Shown here one piece after another: positions 13,948 to 22,308 of a DNA stretch of 28,108 nucleotides; positions within the stretch are counted from its first letter, which is position 1; the number at the start of each line of letters is the position of its first letter. The position numbers and the translations under genes were made by a program. This DNA comes from a virus. The notes beneath the pieces are model-generated. The model was not told the DNA's origin, did not search any database, and saw only the letters and a list, made by a program, of their open reading frames with translations. The DNA lies in IMG/VR virus record IMGVR_UViG_3300017746_004124, positions 1-28,108 of that record; one strand, given 5' to 3'.

Positions 13948-14499
13948 TTATCTTCTTTCAATTTCTTTTAATGTTTTTGCACATGCTTCCTTAAACATGT
14001 TTAAAAACTCATCAGCTTTTTCTAAATCTTCAATACTTTTTGCATCCTCTAACCAATCAATTGCATTACCTAGATCTGCTCCTTCTGTATGATAATTAAC
14101 ATCTGTAAATGATGCATGTAAATCGTTTAGCATCTTAATATATTTAGGATCGGTTGTTCCTGACATATATGTAGTTCCACCTTCTGGTATCTCTAAACTA
14201 GCACCATATTTTAACATACCAACATAATCAAAATCATTAGACCACATATCACCTGGCTGAAATGGTTTAACTGGTTTAACCTTATCTTCTCTCAATCCTC
14301 CGGCATATACATCGTTACCATCTTTATCCTTTTCAATTGCCAAATCATTTTCAGCACCTCTCTTGATGTCTACTTTATCTGCTTTCTTATCATCTACCTT
14401 TGTAGTATGTAATAAATCTTTAAGTGCTACCTTTTCATTTTTTTCATGGATCGCCATTTTATATTTCTTGATCCATTGTCCGTGATTAAATTCTGCCAT
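13948..14499 (-). CDS. Acidic protein of unknown function
   Basis: A 183-residue, highly charged protein starting MAEFNHGQWIKKYKMAIHEK. The N-terminal 70 residues are Lys/Asp-rich and probably disordered or helical; the C-terminal 60 residues are acidic and helical (AIDWLEDAKSIEDLEKADEF). An I-H-E sequence near residue 18 loosely fits a prohead protease site, but the leader does not otherwise match. It has a good AAAAGGG ribosome binding site. No family is recognised. Confidence 0.65.
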   Translation of the reverse strand: MAEFNHGQWIKKYKMAIHEKNEKVALKDLLHTTKVDDKKADKVDIKRGAENDLAIEKDKDGNDVYAGGLREDKVKPVKPFQPGDMWSNDFDYVGMLKYGASLEIPEGGTTYMSGTTDPKYIKMLNDLHASFTDVNYHTEGADLGNAIDWLEDAKSIEDLEKADEFLNMFKEACAKTLKEIERR

Positions 14500-14509
14500 T
14501 GTTTTTCCC

Positions 14510-14526
14510 TTTTATATAAATATTAG
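14510..14526 (-). promoter_or_regulatory. Candidate promoter motif ATATTTATAT, copy 2
   Basis: The minus strand reads ATATTTATATAAAAGGG directly before the ATG at 14499, with the AAAAGGG also serving as ribosome binding site. The motif overlaps the stop codon of the thioredoxin-like gene. It is one of three exact copies placed just upstream of genes. Confidence 0.35.
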
Positions 14527-14906
14527 AAGTCCTCCATTAGGATCTCGTCTATTGACCCCTGAACGTCTTTTTTTGTTGCTTCCATTTCCATCATAATATT
14601 TGCTTGAAATCTTGCAACCTCTTCGCCTCCTTTATATATTACAATTGTAGGCACTACTACTATTTTATATGTACCAGCTGCCTTTGTATCTGTTGCTATA
14701 TCAATTTGCTTAATTGAACAGTCAGATAATTTATCTAACCAATCAACACTCTTTGCAGCATTCCATCCAGCATTAAATTGTACTACACATAATTTATCTC
14801 CACAAGGTGACTGTGCATTTGCTGAACTACATGCTACTAATGCTATTAGAAATATTATATATCCTGTTAGCAATTTCATTGATGAGTCCCATAAATAATT
14901 TTTCAT
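14523..14906 (-). CDS. Exported thioredoxin-like protein lacking CxxC
   Basis: A 127-residue protein with an N-terminal hydrophobic export signal (about 11-27) ending VACSSANAQ, which could be a lipobox (cysteine near 26) or a signal-peptidase I site after AQ. The mature part follows the thioredoxin pattern: VVQFNAGWNAAKSVDWLDKL where WCGPC-type residues would stand, IKQIDIATD, then the cis-proline segment VVVPTIVIYKGGEEVARFQA. The CxxC pair is replaced (GWNAAK), so it should not act as a redox enzyme. GGAG at good spacing supports the start at 14906. Confidence 0.72.
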   Translation of the reverse strand: MKNYLWDSSMKLLTGYIIFLIALVACSSANAQSPCGDKLCVVQFNAGWNAAKSVDWLDKLSDCSIKQIDIATDTKAAGTYKIVVVPTIVIYKGGEEVARFQANIMMEMEATKKDVQGSIDEILMEDF

Positions 14907-14908
14907 AA

Positions 14909-15190
14909 CTATCTCCTGTCTAGTTTCTCCTCAATTCGTTGCAGGTCTTCTTTTATCTCTGAAACGTCTTGTTGAGTCGTCATTATTGTCTGACGTATTA
15001 ATTGATCCTTCATATCAAATTCCATTCTAGTAACATCTGGTGGTGGAGCAATTGGCAATTCTTTTGCCTCTTGTATATCTGCTTGAAGTGCAAACCACAT
15101 TCCAACAATTGTTGCTATTAATACTGCTATACCCCCTAGGGTCTTTATACTTACTTGTACATTCGAGTCTTCTGATAATTCTTTAGCCAT
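14909..15190 (-). CDS. Single-span membrane protein with coiled coil
   Basis: A 93-residue protein with one hydrophobic span (about residues 16-34, IKTLGGIAVLIATIVGMWFA), a Pro-rich hinge (PIAPPPD at 46-52) and a C-terminal coiled coil (about 60-93, ending LQRIEEKLDRR). The layout resembles spanin-like or holin-associated phage proteins, but no lysis motif is visible. AGGAGAG precedes the ATG. It lies between the outer-membrane barrel and the thioredoxin-like gene. Confidence 0.65.
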   Translation of the reverse strand: MAKELSEDSNVQVSIKTLGGIAVLIATIVGMWFALQADIQEAKELPIAPPPDVTRMEFDMKDQLIRQTIMTTQQDVSEIKEDLQRIEEKLDRR

Positions 15191-15203
15191 TTGTCTCTCT
15201 CCT

Positions 15204-16292
15204 TTAGAAAATTACATAATTGGCGCCAACGCTAAAATTGTGCCAATTTCTATTCCAATACTTATTATATTTTCCTTCAATAAAACATCCTAGGTGTTTA
15301 TTTAATTTATATCCAAATATCAATCCTCCGGAATAATCTAACCACTGCCCTTCATTGTATGCATGATATGAAAACTCACCTCCATCATCATAATGATATG
15401 GCATAACATTACCCCATGAATGTACCCAAAATGTTTTTGTATAATGATAATAATCAAATCCAATTACTATCGAATGTTGCAATGTATTATCTAATTGATC
15501 TCTTTTTCTTTCTGTATAGTCAGCTAACATTGTTGGTATAACAACTCCTTCCCATATTTGTGTATTTTCTGCTACTAAATTACCAGATGGATTAAAATAT
15601 TCTATACCACCTTGTCCATCAAACTGTATTGAATATCCTTCTTGTATTGCTAACTCCGTATAATGTAAATTTCCATTTGATAATAACCATTCTTCTAAAG
15701 GATCATATCCATATGGTTCAGCTAATCTTTGAACTGCTCCTATATTAAATGAAAGCTTATTTCCTATTTTATATCTATATCTCTCTGATGCTTCAAAATA
15801 TTCTATATCAGCAAACCCATCTTGTAAGTATTCAACTTTAGCAATCCAATCATCTGCTACATATCTTAAAAAATGATTTTGATTTAAGAATTTTGTTCCT
15901 TGTTGTCTTGAAAAATCTCCTTCAAACAAAAACTCAAATCCTTTTACCTTTCCAATTGTTGCTGCATCACTAAATGAATTCTCTGTACCGTTGTAAAATG
16001 TATTTGCTCTATTTTCATATCCTAATCTAGCAATTTTTCTTACACCAAATGTAATAGAATAATCAAATGGTGTTGCAATTGTTTGAGTAGACAATCCATT
16101 GTTTACTGAAAATATATCTACATCTGAAACTGAATTACCTCCATTAATTGCTCCATAAAATGTTGCAAACTTAAATGTCTTCTTAAGACTCTGTTTAAAC
16201 TTATCTACTTTAGTTTCTTGTGCACAACACTCTTTTGGAGCGGCACATGATGCTAATAATATTAATCCTAAAATGTATAATATTCTTTTCAT
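15204..16292 (-). CDS. Outer-membrane beta-barrel-like protein
   Basis: From ATG 16292 the product is 362 residues: an N-terminal export signal (MKRILYILGLILLASC) with a possible lipobox cysteine, then about 320 residues of alternating aromatic/polar strands (YEYRIKNKLSFNIGAV-type), many Tyr/Trp/Asn, and a last strand ending NYVIF. A C-terminal aromatic residue is the usual signal for BAM-dependent outer-membrane barrel insertion. GGGA at suitable spacing favours 16292 over the ATG at 16301. A phage barrel could change host permeability or receptors. It sits just downstream of the giant T9SS protein. Confidence 0.7.
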   Translation of the reverse strand: MKRILYILGLILLASCAAPKECCAQETKVDKFKQSLKKTFKFATFYGAINGGNSVSDVDIFSVNNGLSTQTIATPFDYSITFGVRKIARLGYENRANTFYNGTENSFSDAATIGKVKGFEFLFEGDFSRQQGTKFLNQNHFLRYVADDWIAKVEYLQDGFADIEYFEASERYRYKIGNKLSFNIGAVQRLAEPYGYDPLEEWLLSNGNLHYTELAIQEGYSIQFDGQGGIEYFNPSGNLVAENTQIWEGVVIPTMLADYTERKRDQLDNTLQHSIVIGFDYYHYTKTFWVHSWGNVMPYHYDDGGEFSYHAYNEGQWLDYSGGLIFGYKLNKHLGCFIEGKYNKYWNRNWHNFSVGANYVIF

Positions 16293-16311
16293 TGTATTCA
16301 TTCCCTTTTAC

Positions 16312-19300
16312 TTACTGTTTAATAACCCTTTTAGTTATTCTTAACTCATCATAAAGTATGACCATATTATATATACCATCTGGTACACTTGTAAAATCAA
16401 TTCTATTAGAATTTTGTTCTGTAAACATTAATTTACCCATTATATCATATACCTGTACATCAATATTTAATCTAGTATCTATATTTAATATATTTCTTGT
16501 TGGATTAGGATATACAACTATTCCCTGTCCTCCCAACTCATCTATTGAAGTTGGCCAACCTAATTGGCAATAGTCATACATTGATTGACAACTTGCATCC
16601 CAATCATTTGTACAACAATAGTCATCTACATCAATTACCCAAGCATAGCATCCATCATTTAACCAATAAGGAACTCCTGGACCTCCATAACATCCTGCAT
16701 TATATAAACAAGATGTCGAATCTGATACATTTGCTAATGGATCATAATTCCATGCACTTACATCGGTACATCCTATCACTATATCAATACAACTTCCATC
16801 ATCAAAACAAGCATCCGGATCATAATTTAATGACCAATCTTGGGTACATCCTGCAATATAACAACATGAATTATCTAATGTATTTGCTAATGGATTAAAG
16901 TTTAATGATGTATTATCAGTACAACCATATACATATGCCTCACATGTTCCGTTGTCTGTATTTGCAAGTGGATCATAATTAAATTGAGTTGAATCTGTAC
17001 ATCCATAAATAAATGGTATACAATTACCTGATGATGTATTTGCTAATGAATTATAGTTCCACATTGTAACATCCATACAACCAATTACAACCGGTATACA
17101 AGAATTATCATTTGTATTAGCTAATGGGTCATAATTAAATTGAGTAGGATCTGTACATCCATAAATAAATGGCACACAACTACCATCATCTGTATTTGCA
17201 GTTATACTATAATTGTACATGGTAGAATCTGTACATCCATATACATAAGGATCACAAGTACCATCATCATCTGTAGCTAAAGGATTAAAATTAATTGATA
17301 AAGGGTCTGTACAACCTGCAATCTCTAACTCATCACAAACACCATCTGCATCTACATCATTTATACATGCGCCATAACAATCATAATATTGAATTGGATA
17401 TGTACAACCTCCGTTATCTACATTTGCAATTGCATCATAGTTACATGCGGTAACATCTGTACAACCTAAATAAATACAAGATAAGTCATCAACATTTGCT
17501 AATGGATTATAATTATATCCTGCCGTATCTGTACAACCATTAACAATTGGAATACATGAATTATCATCTACAGTTGCTAATGAATCATAATTAAGAGCAA
17601 ATTCATTTGTACATCCATATATAATAGGAATACATGAATTATCATCTACATTAGCATTTGGATCATAATTAGCTGATGTTGAATCCATACATCCTAACAC
17701 TGTTGGTATACAATATGTTCCACAGAATGGTATTGCTGTATATTTTGTAAAGAACGGAGAATCAAATCCTTGAAGTGCTCCTTGTCCATTATTTGCAAAA
17801 GGATTCTGTCCCTCATACATTAGTTCAACACCATTAGCATTTGTCAACTTAAATGAATTGTGCCAAGTCTGAAATTGTACTTCTTGTGGTGGTTGTTGTG
17901 GTCCACCTACTTCAAAATAGAATACTTCTACTGGCACACCAGGATCTAATATTATATTCCATGTTTGTTGATAATTTCCTGGCCCCATTGTATACGTTCC
18001 TAAGTCTATACCATTTTGATATACACCTATATAAGAATTACCCCAGCCATCACCTCCAGCATCTCCTATCCATAATTCATAGTTACAATCTGGTACTAGG
18101 TCCATTATTGTTGCATTAGGATCATAATTAAATGCATTAGGATTAGTACAACCATATATATGTAAATTGGTACAAGACCCATCATCATTATTTGCTAATG
18201 GATTAAATTCTTGATAATCATCATCTGTACATCCGTCTATTGTTGGAATTGTAGGACATGGTGTTCCAACTTGTGCTCCTGAATATAAAGTATTTCCAAA
18301 TCCTGGATTGTCCATAAACCAAATAGTATCTCCTGCACAATCATAAATAACAATTGAACCATCCATTGTACCACCTGATGTAGAACCTGCCATACCATCA
18401 CCAAAGTCATCATTAACTATTAGTTCAAATCCTGCATTTTGATCTATACAGAAGTTATATGTATATGTTTGTCCTATATCATTAAAATCATATTCACCTA
18501 CAAGTACTGAATCAATAACTCCTAAGCTATTCATTAACCAAGATGTTTCTCCTGGCCAATTATCTAATGTAATTTCCATTGTTATTTGGTATTCGGTTGT
18601 TGTATCACATACAGTTCCTGCACAACTACCATCATCATTAGTTGCCCATGGATTATAAGATACTTGAGTTGGATCTGTACAACCATCAATACATGGAGTA
18701 GGAGTATAAGTAATAGTATCAGACATAGTACCATCTGCAAACTCTACTTGTAAATAATGCTCTACTGACCAATTAGGTGGCATTTGTCCGTTACCTGCAT
18801 TTACTGCAAAATTAGTTGCATTAGGACCAACACCATATTGATATGGACCGACACCTTCTGCATTTGTATACCATACCTTAACTGTTTCGCATGATGGATT
18901 ATATGCTTCTGTTGTCCATTCAAATATAATTAAGGCTTGTCCTCCTGGGTAACAATTTTGATATGCATTAGATGTTAAAATCCCACCACAGGCAGGATAA
19001 GTACAACTACCATCATCAATAGTAGCTAGTGAGTCAAAATTTAATGCATTTGTATCTATACATCCTGGCACATCTGGTGCAGGTGGAGCACAAGGTGCAA
19101 TTATTAATGTATCTGTATATAAAGTTCCAAAGTCTCCTGCTACATACATAATTGTATCTTGACAATCATTTTGTATAAGGAACCATCCTTCCGGTGAACC
19201 ATTAAATCCTCCTAAGCCATCACCATATTGATCATATAAATTAACAATAATAGTTCCACCTAGATCAATTGTTGTATCATATAGAGTTTGGCCAGTCATT

Positions 19301-19461
19301 ATAGAATCAGATTGTGCAATAATTGGATATCCGCCTGGAGGTGTTATTGTCCAAGAAGTTTCTGATGCATAATCATCTGTTAATAATTGTATGTTTATCC
19401 AACTATTCTGTGCTAATAACATTGTTGGCAATAATGCCAATACTAATAATAACTTTCTCAT
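16312..19461 (-). CDS. Giant secreted GCTD-repeat protein with type A T9SS sorting domain
   Basis: A 1049-residue protein, the largest in the window. A signal peptide (MRKLLLVLALLPTMLLAQ) is followed by a beta-rich domain (about 20-125), about sixteen GCTDxxAxNYdPxAnxDDGSC repeats (residues 133 to about 921) broken by three other beta-rich domains, a short Cys-rich region, and a C-terminal type A sorting domain (VVYPNPTRNILNID, then VQVYDIMGKLMF, then IYNMVILYDE) like TIGR04183. Type A domains direct T9SS export and often surface attachment. The acidic Asp/Cys repeats may bind calcium. Such repeat proteins are common in marine Bacteroidota, not in known phages, so the gene was probably acquired from a host. 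An adhesin or surface-coat role is plausible. Confidence 0.88.
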   Translation of the reverse strand: MRKLLLVLALLPTMLLAQNSWINIQLLTDDYASETSWTITPPGGYPIIAQSDSIMTGQTLYDTTIDLGGTIIVNLYDQYGDGLGGFNGSPEGWFLIQNDCQDTIMYVAGDFGTLYTDTLIIAPCAPPAPDVPGCIDTNALNFDSLATIDDGSCTYPACGGILTSNAYQNCYPGGQALIIFEWTTEAYNPSCETVKVWYTNAEGVGPYQYGVGPNATNFAVNAGNGQMPPNWSVEHYLQVEFADGTMSDTITYTPTPCIDGCTDPTQVSYNPWATNDDGSCAGTVCDTTTEYQITMEITLDNWPGETSWLMNSLGVIDSVLVGEYDFNDIGQTYTYNFCIDQNAGFELIVNDDFGDGMAGSTSGGTMDGSIVIYDCAGDTIWFMDNPGFGNTLYSGAQVGTPCPTIPTIDGCTDDDYQEFNPLANNDDGSCTNLHIYGCTNPNAFNYDPNATIMDLVPDCNYELWIGDAGGDGWGNSYIGVYQNGIDLGTYTMGPGNYQQTWNIILDPGVPVEVFYFEVGGPQQPPQEVQFQTWHNSFKLTNANGVELMYEGQNPFANNGQGALQGFDSPFFTKYTAIPFCGTYCIPTVLGCMDSTSANYDPNANVDDNSCIPIIYGCTNEFALNYDSLATVDDNSCIPIVNGCTDTAGYNYNPLANVDDLSCIYLGCTDVTACNYDAIANVDNGGCTYPIQYYDCYGACINDVDADGVCDELEIAGCTDPLSINFNPLATDDDGTCDPYVYGCTDSTMYNYSITANTDDGSCVPFIYGCTDPTQFNYDPLANTNDNSCIPVVIGCMDVTMWNYNSLANTSSGNCIPFIYGCTDSTQFNYDPLANTDNGTCEAYVYGCTDNTSLNFNPLANTLDNSCCYIAGCTQDWSLNYDPDACFDDGSCIDIVIGCTDVSAWNYDPLANVSDSTSCLYNAGCYGGPGVPYWLNDGCYAWVIDVDDYCCTNDWDASCQSMYDYCQLGWPTSIDELGGQGIVVYPNPTRNILNIDTRLNIDVQVYDIMGKLMFTEQNSNRIDFTSVPDGIYNMVILYDELRITKRVIKQ
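16700..19065 (-). repeat. Sixteen GCTD-type repeats within the secreted protein
   Basis: The translated unit is about 22-26 residues: GC(T/M/I)D, then (S/F)NY(D/N)P(L/N)A(N/T) and DDGSC. I count 16 units with varied spacing, including one degenerate unit (YGCTNPNAFNYDPNA followed by TIMDLVPDC). In DNA the units diverge, so this is an old repeat array rather than a recent tandem expansion. Confidence 0.8.
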
Positions 19462-19607
19462 AATTCAAACCCCAAATTAAATAACATGAATCTAAATTTC
19501 TTAGATTCCCATTTTAGTTCTATTATTGTAAAAGTACCTAACCTAAATTGTAAGTAGTACTTTTCTTTTTTATTACCGGCGTCAAAACCGTTTATCCAAT
19601 TTATCAT
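19458..19607 (-). CDS. 49-residue beta-rich protein
   Basis: A short open frame that fills the gap between the thermonuclease homologue and the giant secreted protein. The product starts MINWINGFDAGNKKEKYYLQ and ends MLFNLGFEL, with alternating hydrophobic and polar residues as in a small beta sheet. It starts 3 nt after the thermonuclease stop and its stop overlaps the next ATG as ATGA, strong signs of a real gene. Two perfect short hairpins in this stretch are therefore in coding sequence. Function unknown. Confidence 0.65.
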   Translation of the reverse strand: MINWINGFDAGNKKEKYYLQFRLGTFTIIELKWESKKFRFMLFNLGFEL

Positions 19608-19610
19608 AAC

Positions 19611-20000
19611 TTATCCCTTAAATATTTGTTTTTTACCACCATGGTATTCATATGCATGGCCTTCTAGCTTCAGTTGTTCATTAATACACATCTGCTCACC
19701 ATTTACATCTTGTATAAAGATCTCTCCTAGTACTCTACCATATTTACCTACGCCATGAGACTTAAGTCTAAAATAGCCAGGTTTAGAACTTACCGTTTCA
19801 ATAAGTTCTTTATTTCTTGCCTTTGCTGCTAGGCCTTTTTTCTTTTCATCTAAATCTCTAGTTCTAGATTCCCAAGTATCGATTCCCATATATCTGATTC
19901 TTCTTTTTATCCAGATATCGAAACCTACATCGATCATAGCATCAATAGTATCACCATCAACAACTCGATCTAGTTTTGCTCTGTAAATATACTTATCCAT
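19611..20000 (-). CDS. Thermonuclease (staphylococcal nuclease) homologue
   Basis: From ATG 20000 the product is 129 residues, a complete SNase domain that cuts DNA or RNA with calcium. The key residues are present: VDGDTID at 14-20 (metal Asp), RYMGIDTWE at 36-44 with the catalytic R36, D41 and E44, and GKYGRVLGE near 85-93 with R89. The longer open frame starting at 20078 would overlap the upstream gene heavily; 20000 overlaps by only 8 nt. No export signal is seen, so it would act in the host cytoplasm, for instance in DNA or RNA turnover. Confidence 0.85.
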   Translation of the reverse strand: MDKYIYRAKLDRVVDGDTIDAMIDVGFDIWIKRRIRYMGIDTWESRTRDLDEKKKGLAAKARNKELIETVSSKPGYFRLKSHGVGKYGRVLGEIFIQDVNGEQMCINEQLKLEGHAYEYHGGKKQIFKG

Positions 20001-20310
20001 TACAACAAGTGCCGCTAGTGCTATTAACTTTACAAGCTTTACATTTACATACTTGCCAATAAGCCCATGCCACTGCACCTAATAAGAATGATGTAGCTGC
20101 TATAGTATTAACACCAAACAAACATCCAGCACCTACTGCTAGTACATATCCACCGTAACATTTAATGTAACATAAGATTTTATTATATAGACCTCTGTTC
20201 TCATCTATATTTTCCATTATCTTTTCGTCGATTGTCGTTGAATCTAAAACTTTCTTCACAACTTTCTTTGCAGTTTTCTTGACTGCTTTCTTAACTGTTT
20301 TTTTAGCCAT
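19993..20310 (-). CDS. Membrane protein with histone-like lysine-rich N-terminus
   Basis: A 105-residue protein. Residues 1-21 are a KK-spaced cationic repeat (MAKKTVKKAVKKTAKKVVKK), then an acidic helix, two hydrophobic spans (about 52-66 and 69-85) and a Cys-rich tail (CKCKACK, then CC near the end). The N-terminus could contact nucleic acid or a membrane surface; the six or more Cys in the tail are unusual. It overlaps the thermonuclease start by 8 nt. No family is recognised. Confidence 0.65.
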   Translation of the reverse strand: MAKKTVKKAVKKTAKKVVKKVLDSTTIDEKIMENIDENRGLYNKILCYIKCYGGYVLAVGAGCLFGVNTIAATSFLLGAVAWAYWQVCKCKACKVNSTSGTCCNG

Positions 20311-20324
20311 AATAATTTTCCTTT

Positions 20325-20666
20325 TTATTCTTCTGGTTTATAATGATATTTTAATATTGCTTTCTTAACAGACTTGCCTTTTGAAGTTCCATCTGCTATT
20401 AATTCTGATGGTACAATATTATCAGGAGTTCCATACCAATATTGCATTTCATATCCTTTACCATCTGTCCATTTAACAATCAAACCACGTTTTTCTTCTG
20501 TATCTGCTTGTAATACCATTTCTTGTTTTGCTGGTAATATTAAATCAACTGGCTTCTTGCCACCCTTTTCTGCATCACCTGTTTCTGGACTAAATATCTT
20601 TTTTGGAATTTCTATAAATCCTGACCCTTTAACTAGGTCTGCTAATTTAATTTTTTTGTCTGCCAT
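20325..20666 (-). CDS. Small protein with a degenerate leader
   Basis: A 113-residue basic protein starting MADKKIKLADLVKGSGFIEI. The IKLADLV stretch resembles the shared leader core but lacks the L-x-E cleavage end. The body has a beta-rich middle (KRGLIVKWTDGKGYEMQYW) and a Lys-rich end. AGGG precedes the ATG. No family is recognised. Confidence 0.62.
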   Translation of the reverse strand: MADKKIKLADLVKGSGFIEIPKKIFSPETGDAEKGGKKPVDLILPAKQEMVLQADTEEKRGLIVKWTDGKGYEMQYWYGTPDNIVPSELIADGTSKGKSVKKAILKYHYKPEE

Positions 20667-20670
20667 TATA

Positions 20671-21450
20671 TTACCCTATATTTTGTATTGGTTCTAATTG
20701 ATCAACTGTTTTTGTTAAACTATCTCCTGGCCTATATGTTGTACCTGTATTCATTACTGTATAGATTGCAACCGTACCCATCTCATTAGGTAGTGTCATT
20801 ATCTTTTTAACAACACCTATTGATCCGTGATGTGGACATGAACCATTTTTATTTTTAACTATGTCACCAACACCAAATGTATATTCCTGATCTTCTTTAA
20901 TAACGCCATCATCAATTGGTTGTGACTTTGCAGCTTTAATTTTTTCTTTTGATGTTTTAATAGTATTCTTCATAGATGCCTGAGCTGCTTTCAATTTTGC
21001 TTTTGCAGCATCCATTGCTGCTTCAGCACCTTCTACTTCAGCATCGACTTCTTCTTGACTTATTTCTTTAAGTAGATCGAACATTGCAAACTTTGGCATA
21101 CGATGATCTTTCATTTGAGCTGCTGCATCATCTTTCTTTTCATCATCCTTTGGCTCTTCCTCTTTTGGTTCCTCAGCCTTTTCTTCTCCGCCACCAAATT
21201 TGGCTTCCATACCTTTATTATATGTTTCCAAATCAACTACATTTCCTGATACTGATAATTGCATTACATTCCTATAATCAAATCTTTGCATATCTCCATC
21301 TTCATCCATACCAAAACCAAATGTAGGATCTTCTACATCATCTGCATCAGTTATAGTTAGATATCTACCACCCACATACACTTTAGTTCGTAGGCCTGTT
21401 AATGAAAATTGTCCTATAATAACGTTATTGAAATATTTTGCTGGTCCCAT
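20671..21450 (-). CDS. Coiled-coil protein with SH3-like C-terminus, possibly structural
   Basis: A 259-residue protein: an N-terminal beta-rich domain (about 1-80), an acidic Glu/Lys linker (about 88-110), a long Ala/Lys coiled coil (about 120-172; EVEGAEAAMDAAKAKLKAA) and a C-terminal SH3-like region (YTFGVGDIVKNKNG, then HHGSIGVVKKI). FDLLKE near 123-128 loosely fits an internal prohead protease site. The start overlaps the ParB-like stop by TAATG. Internal or scaffold-related proteins of large phages have such layouts; function is not shown. Confidence 0.65.
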   Translation of the reverse strand: MGPAKYFNNVIIGQFSLTGLRTKVYVGGRYLTITDADDVEDPTFGFGMDEDGDMQRFDYRNVMQLSVSGNVVDLETYNKGMEAKFGGGEEKAEEPKEEEPKDDEKKDDAAAQMKDHRMPKFAMFDLLKEISQEEVDAEVEGAEAAMDAAKAKLKAAQASMKNTIKTSKEKIKAAKSQPIDDGVIKEDQEYTFGVGDIVKNKNGSCPHHGSIGVVKKIMTLPNEMGTVAIYTVMNTGTTYRPGDSLTKTVDQLEPIQNIG

Positions 21451-22262
21451 TATTCTTGTCCCGAATTTCCTAGGGCGTTCCCTATTGTTCTTAATACTGG
21501 TATTGCAATCTTAATATCTAAATCAATAAATGTAACTTCCAATTTAGCTTTTGGATTAGCTAACATTGCAGCTGCCCATCTATGATGACCATCTAAAATA
21601 TAATTACCCTTAACAACAATAATATCATTAGGATTCATTCCTGATACCACACCTTTTCTTGCTTGATCACCCACTTGACCAAAAACACCACCAATTGCTT
21701 TTTCAAGATAAATAGCTGATTGACTCGGTTTTAACAAATTAGCTGCTAACTTTGTATCTTTACTTTTAACTATATCAGCATTACCACCTTCTTCACCATC
21801 CTCAGTTCCTTTTGTCAAAAAGTCTTTATCGTTCATGTATGTAGAATCTGCACCACTTTTTGAAAATTGGTCTTTATTAAATTTACCTTTTCCGTCTTCA
21901 GATCCATCAACATCATCTCCATATGGTCCAAATACATCATACTCACCTTTTATAATTGCTTGTTGAACTATTTCAACTTGGTCTGAAGTAATTACTGGCA
22001 TATCAATACGTTTTGGAGCTCCTGATGGAGGTGATATAGATGCTAATTTATCCACTCTTGCTTGGAATCCTTCTTCACCACCCATATCAGCTAAAAACTC
22101 TGCAGCTCTTTCATCTGTCCAATTTAATTTATATGCCTTTAATCCTTTTCCGGTTTGTAACATATTTAATGCTTCACTCTCTCCTCCGTAAACACTTGTT
22201 AGTTCTGATATTAGTTTACGAAAACTTTTAGTTTCCATCAGTAATGGTTTTAGTTTTAACAT
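21450..22262 (-). CDS. ParB-like protein with capsid-targeting-like leader
   Basis: A 270-residue protein beginning MLKLKPLLME-TKSF, the shared ten-residue leader ending L-M-E. Residues about 85-240 contain ParB N-domain-like features, clearest in ILDGHHRWAAA at 222-232, the phosphate-binding DGHHR motif of ParB/Srx-type proteins, some of which are CTPases or nucleases. Large phages carry such proteins without plasmid partition roles. With the leader it may be packaged in the head and act on DNA after injection. The motif at 22286-22299 lies upstream of its AGGG site. Confidence 0.78.
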   Translation of the reverse strand: MLKLKPLLMETKSFRKLISELTSVYGGESEALNMLQTGKGLKAYKLNWTDERAAEFLADMGGEEGFQARVDKLASISPPSGAPKRIDMPVITSDQVEIVQQAIIKGEYDVFGPYGDDVDGSEDGKGKFNKDQFSKSGADSTYMNDKDFLTKGTEDGEEGGNADIVKSKDTKLAANLLKPSQSAIYLEKAIGGVFGQVGDQARKGVVSGMNPNDIIVVKGNYILDGHHRWAAAMLANPKAKLEVTFIDLDIKIAIPVLRTIGNALGNSGQE

Positions 22263-22285
22263 AATTTTTCCCTAGTTTATTATTT

Positions 22286-22299
22286 TAATATAAATATGC
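22286..22299 (-). promoter_or_regulatory. Candidate promoter motif ATATTTATAT, copy 3
   Basis: The minus strand reads GCATATTTATATTAAAATAA about 25 nt before the ATG at 22262. Copies 1 and 2 lie at 12149 and 14510. The position fits a promoter; the AT-rich context limits confidence. Confidence 0.35.
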
Positions 22300-22308
22300 T
22301 ATTGCTAC

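Noticed and set aside
16312-19461. CRISPR or recent tandem DNA repeats in the repeat region
   Set aside because: The repeat is at protein level with diverged DNA and variable spacing; no identical direct repeats with unique spacers are seen.
19489-19507. Perfect hairpin AATCTAA/TTAGATT and a longer AAAAGTAC/GTACTTTT pair as terminators
   Set aside because: Both lie in a 49-residue open frame that starts 3 nt after the previous gene and overlaps the next start, so they are more likely coding sequence.
21450-22262. Plasmid-type partition protein
   Set aside because: There is no ParA and no parS-like repeats, and the N-terminal leader points to a virion cargo role instead.
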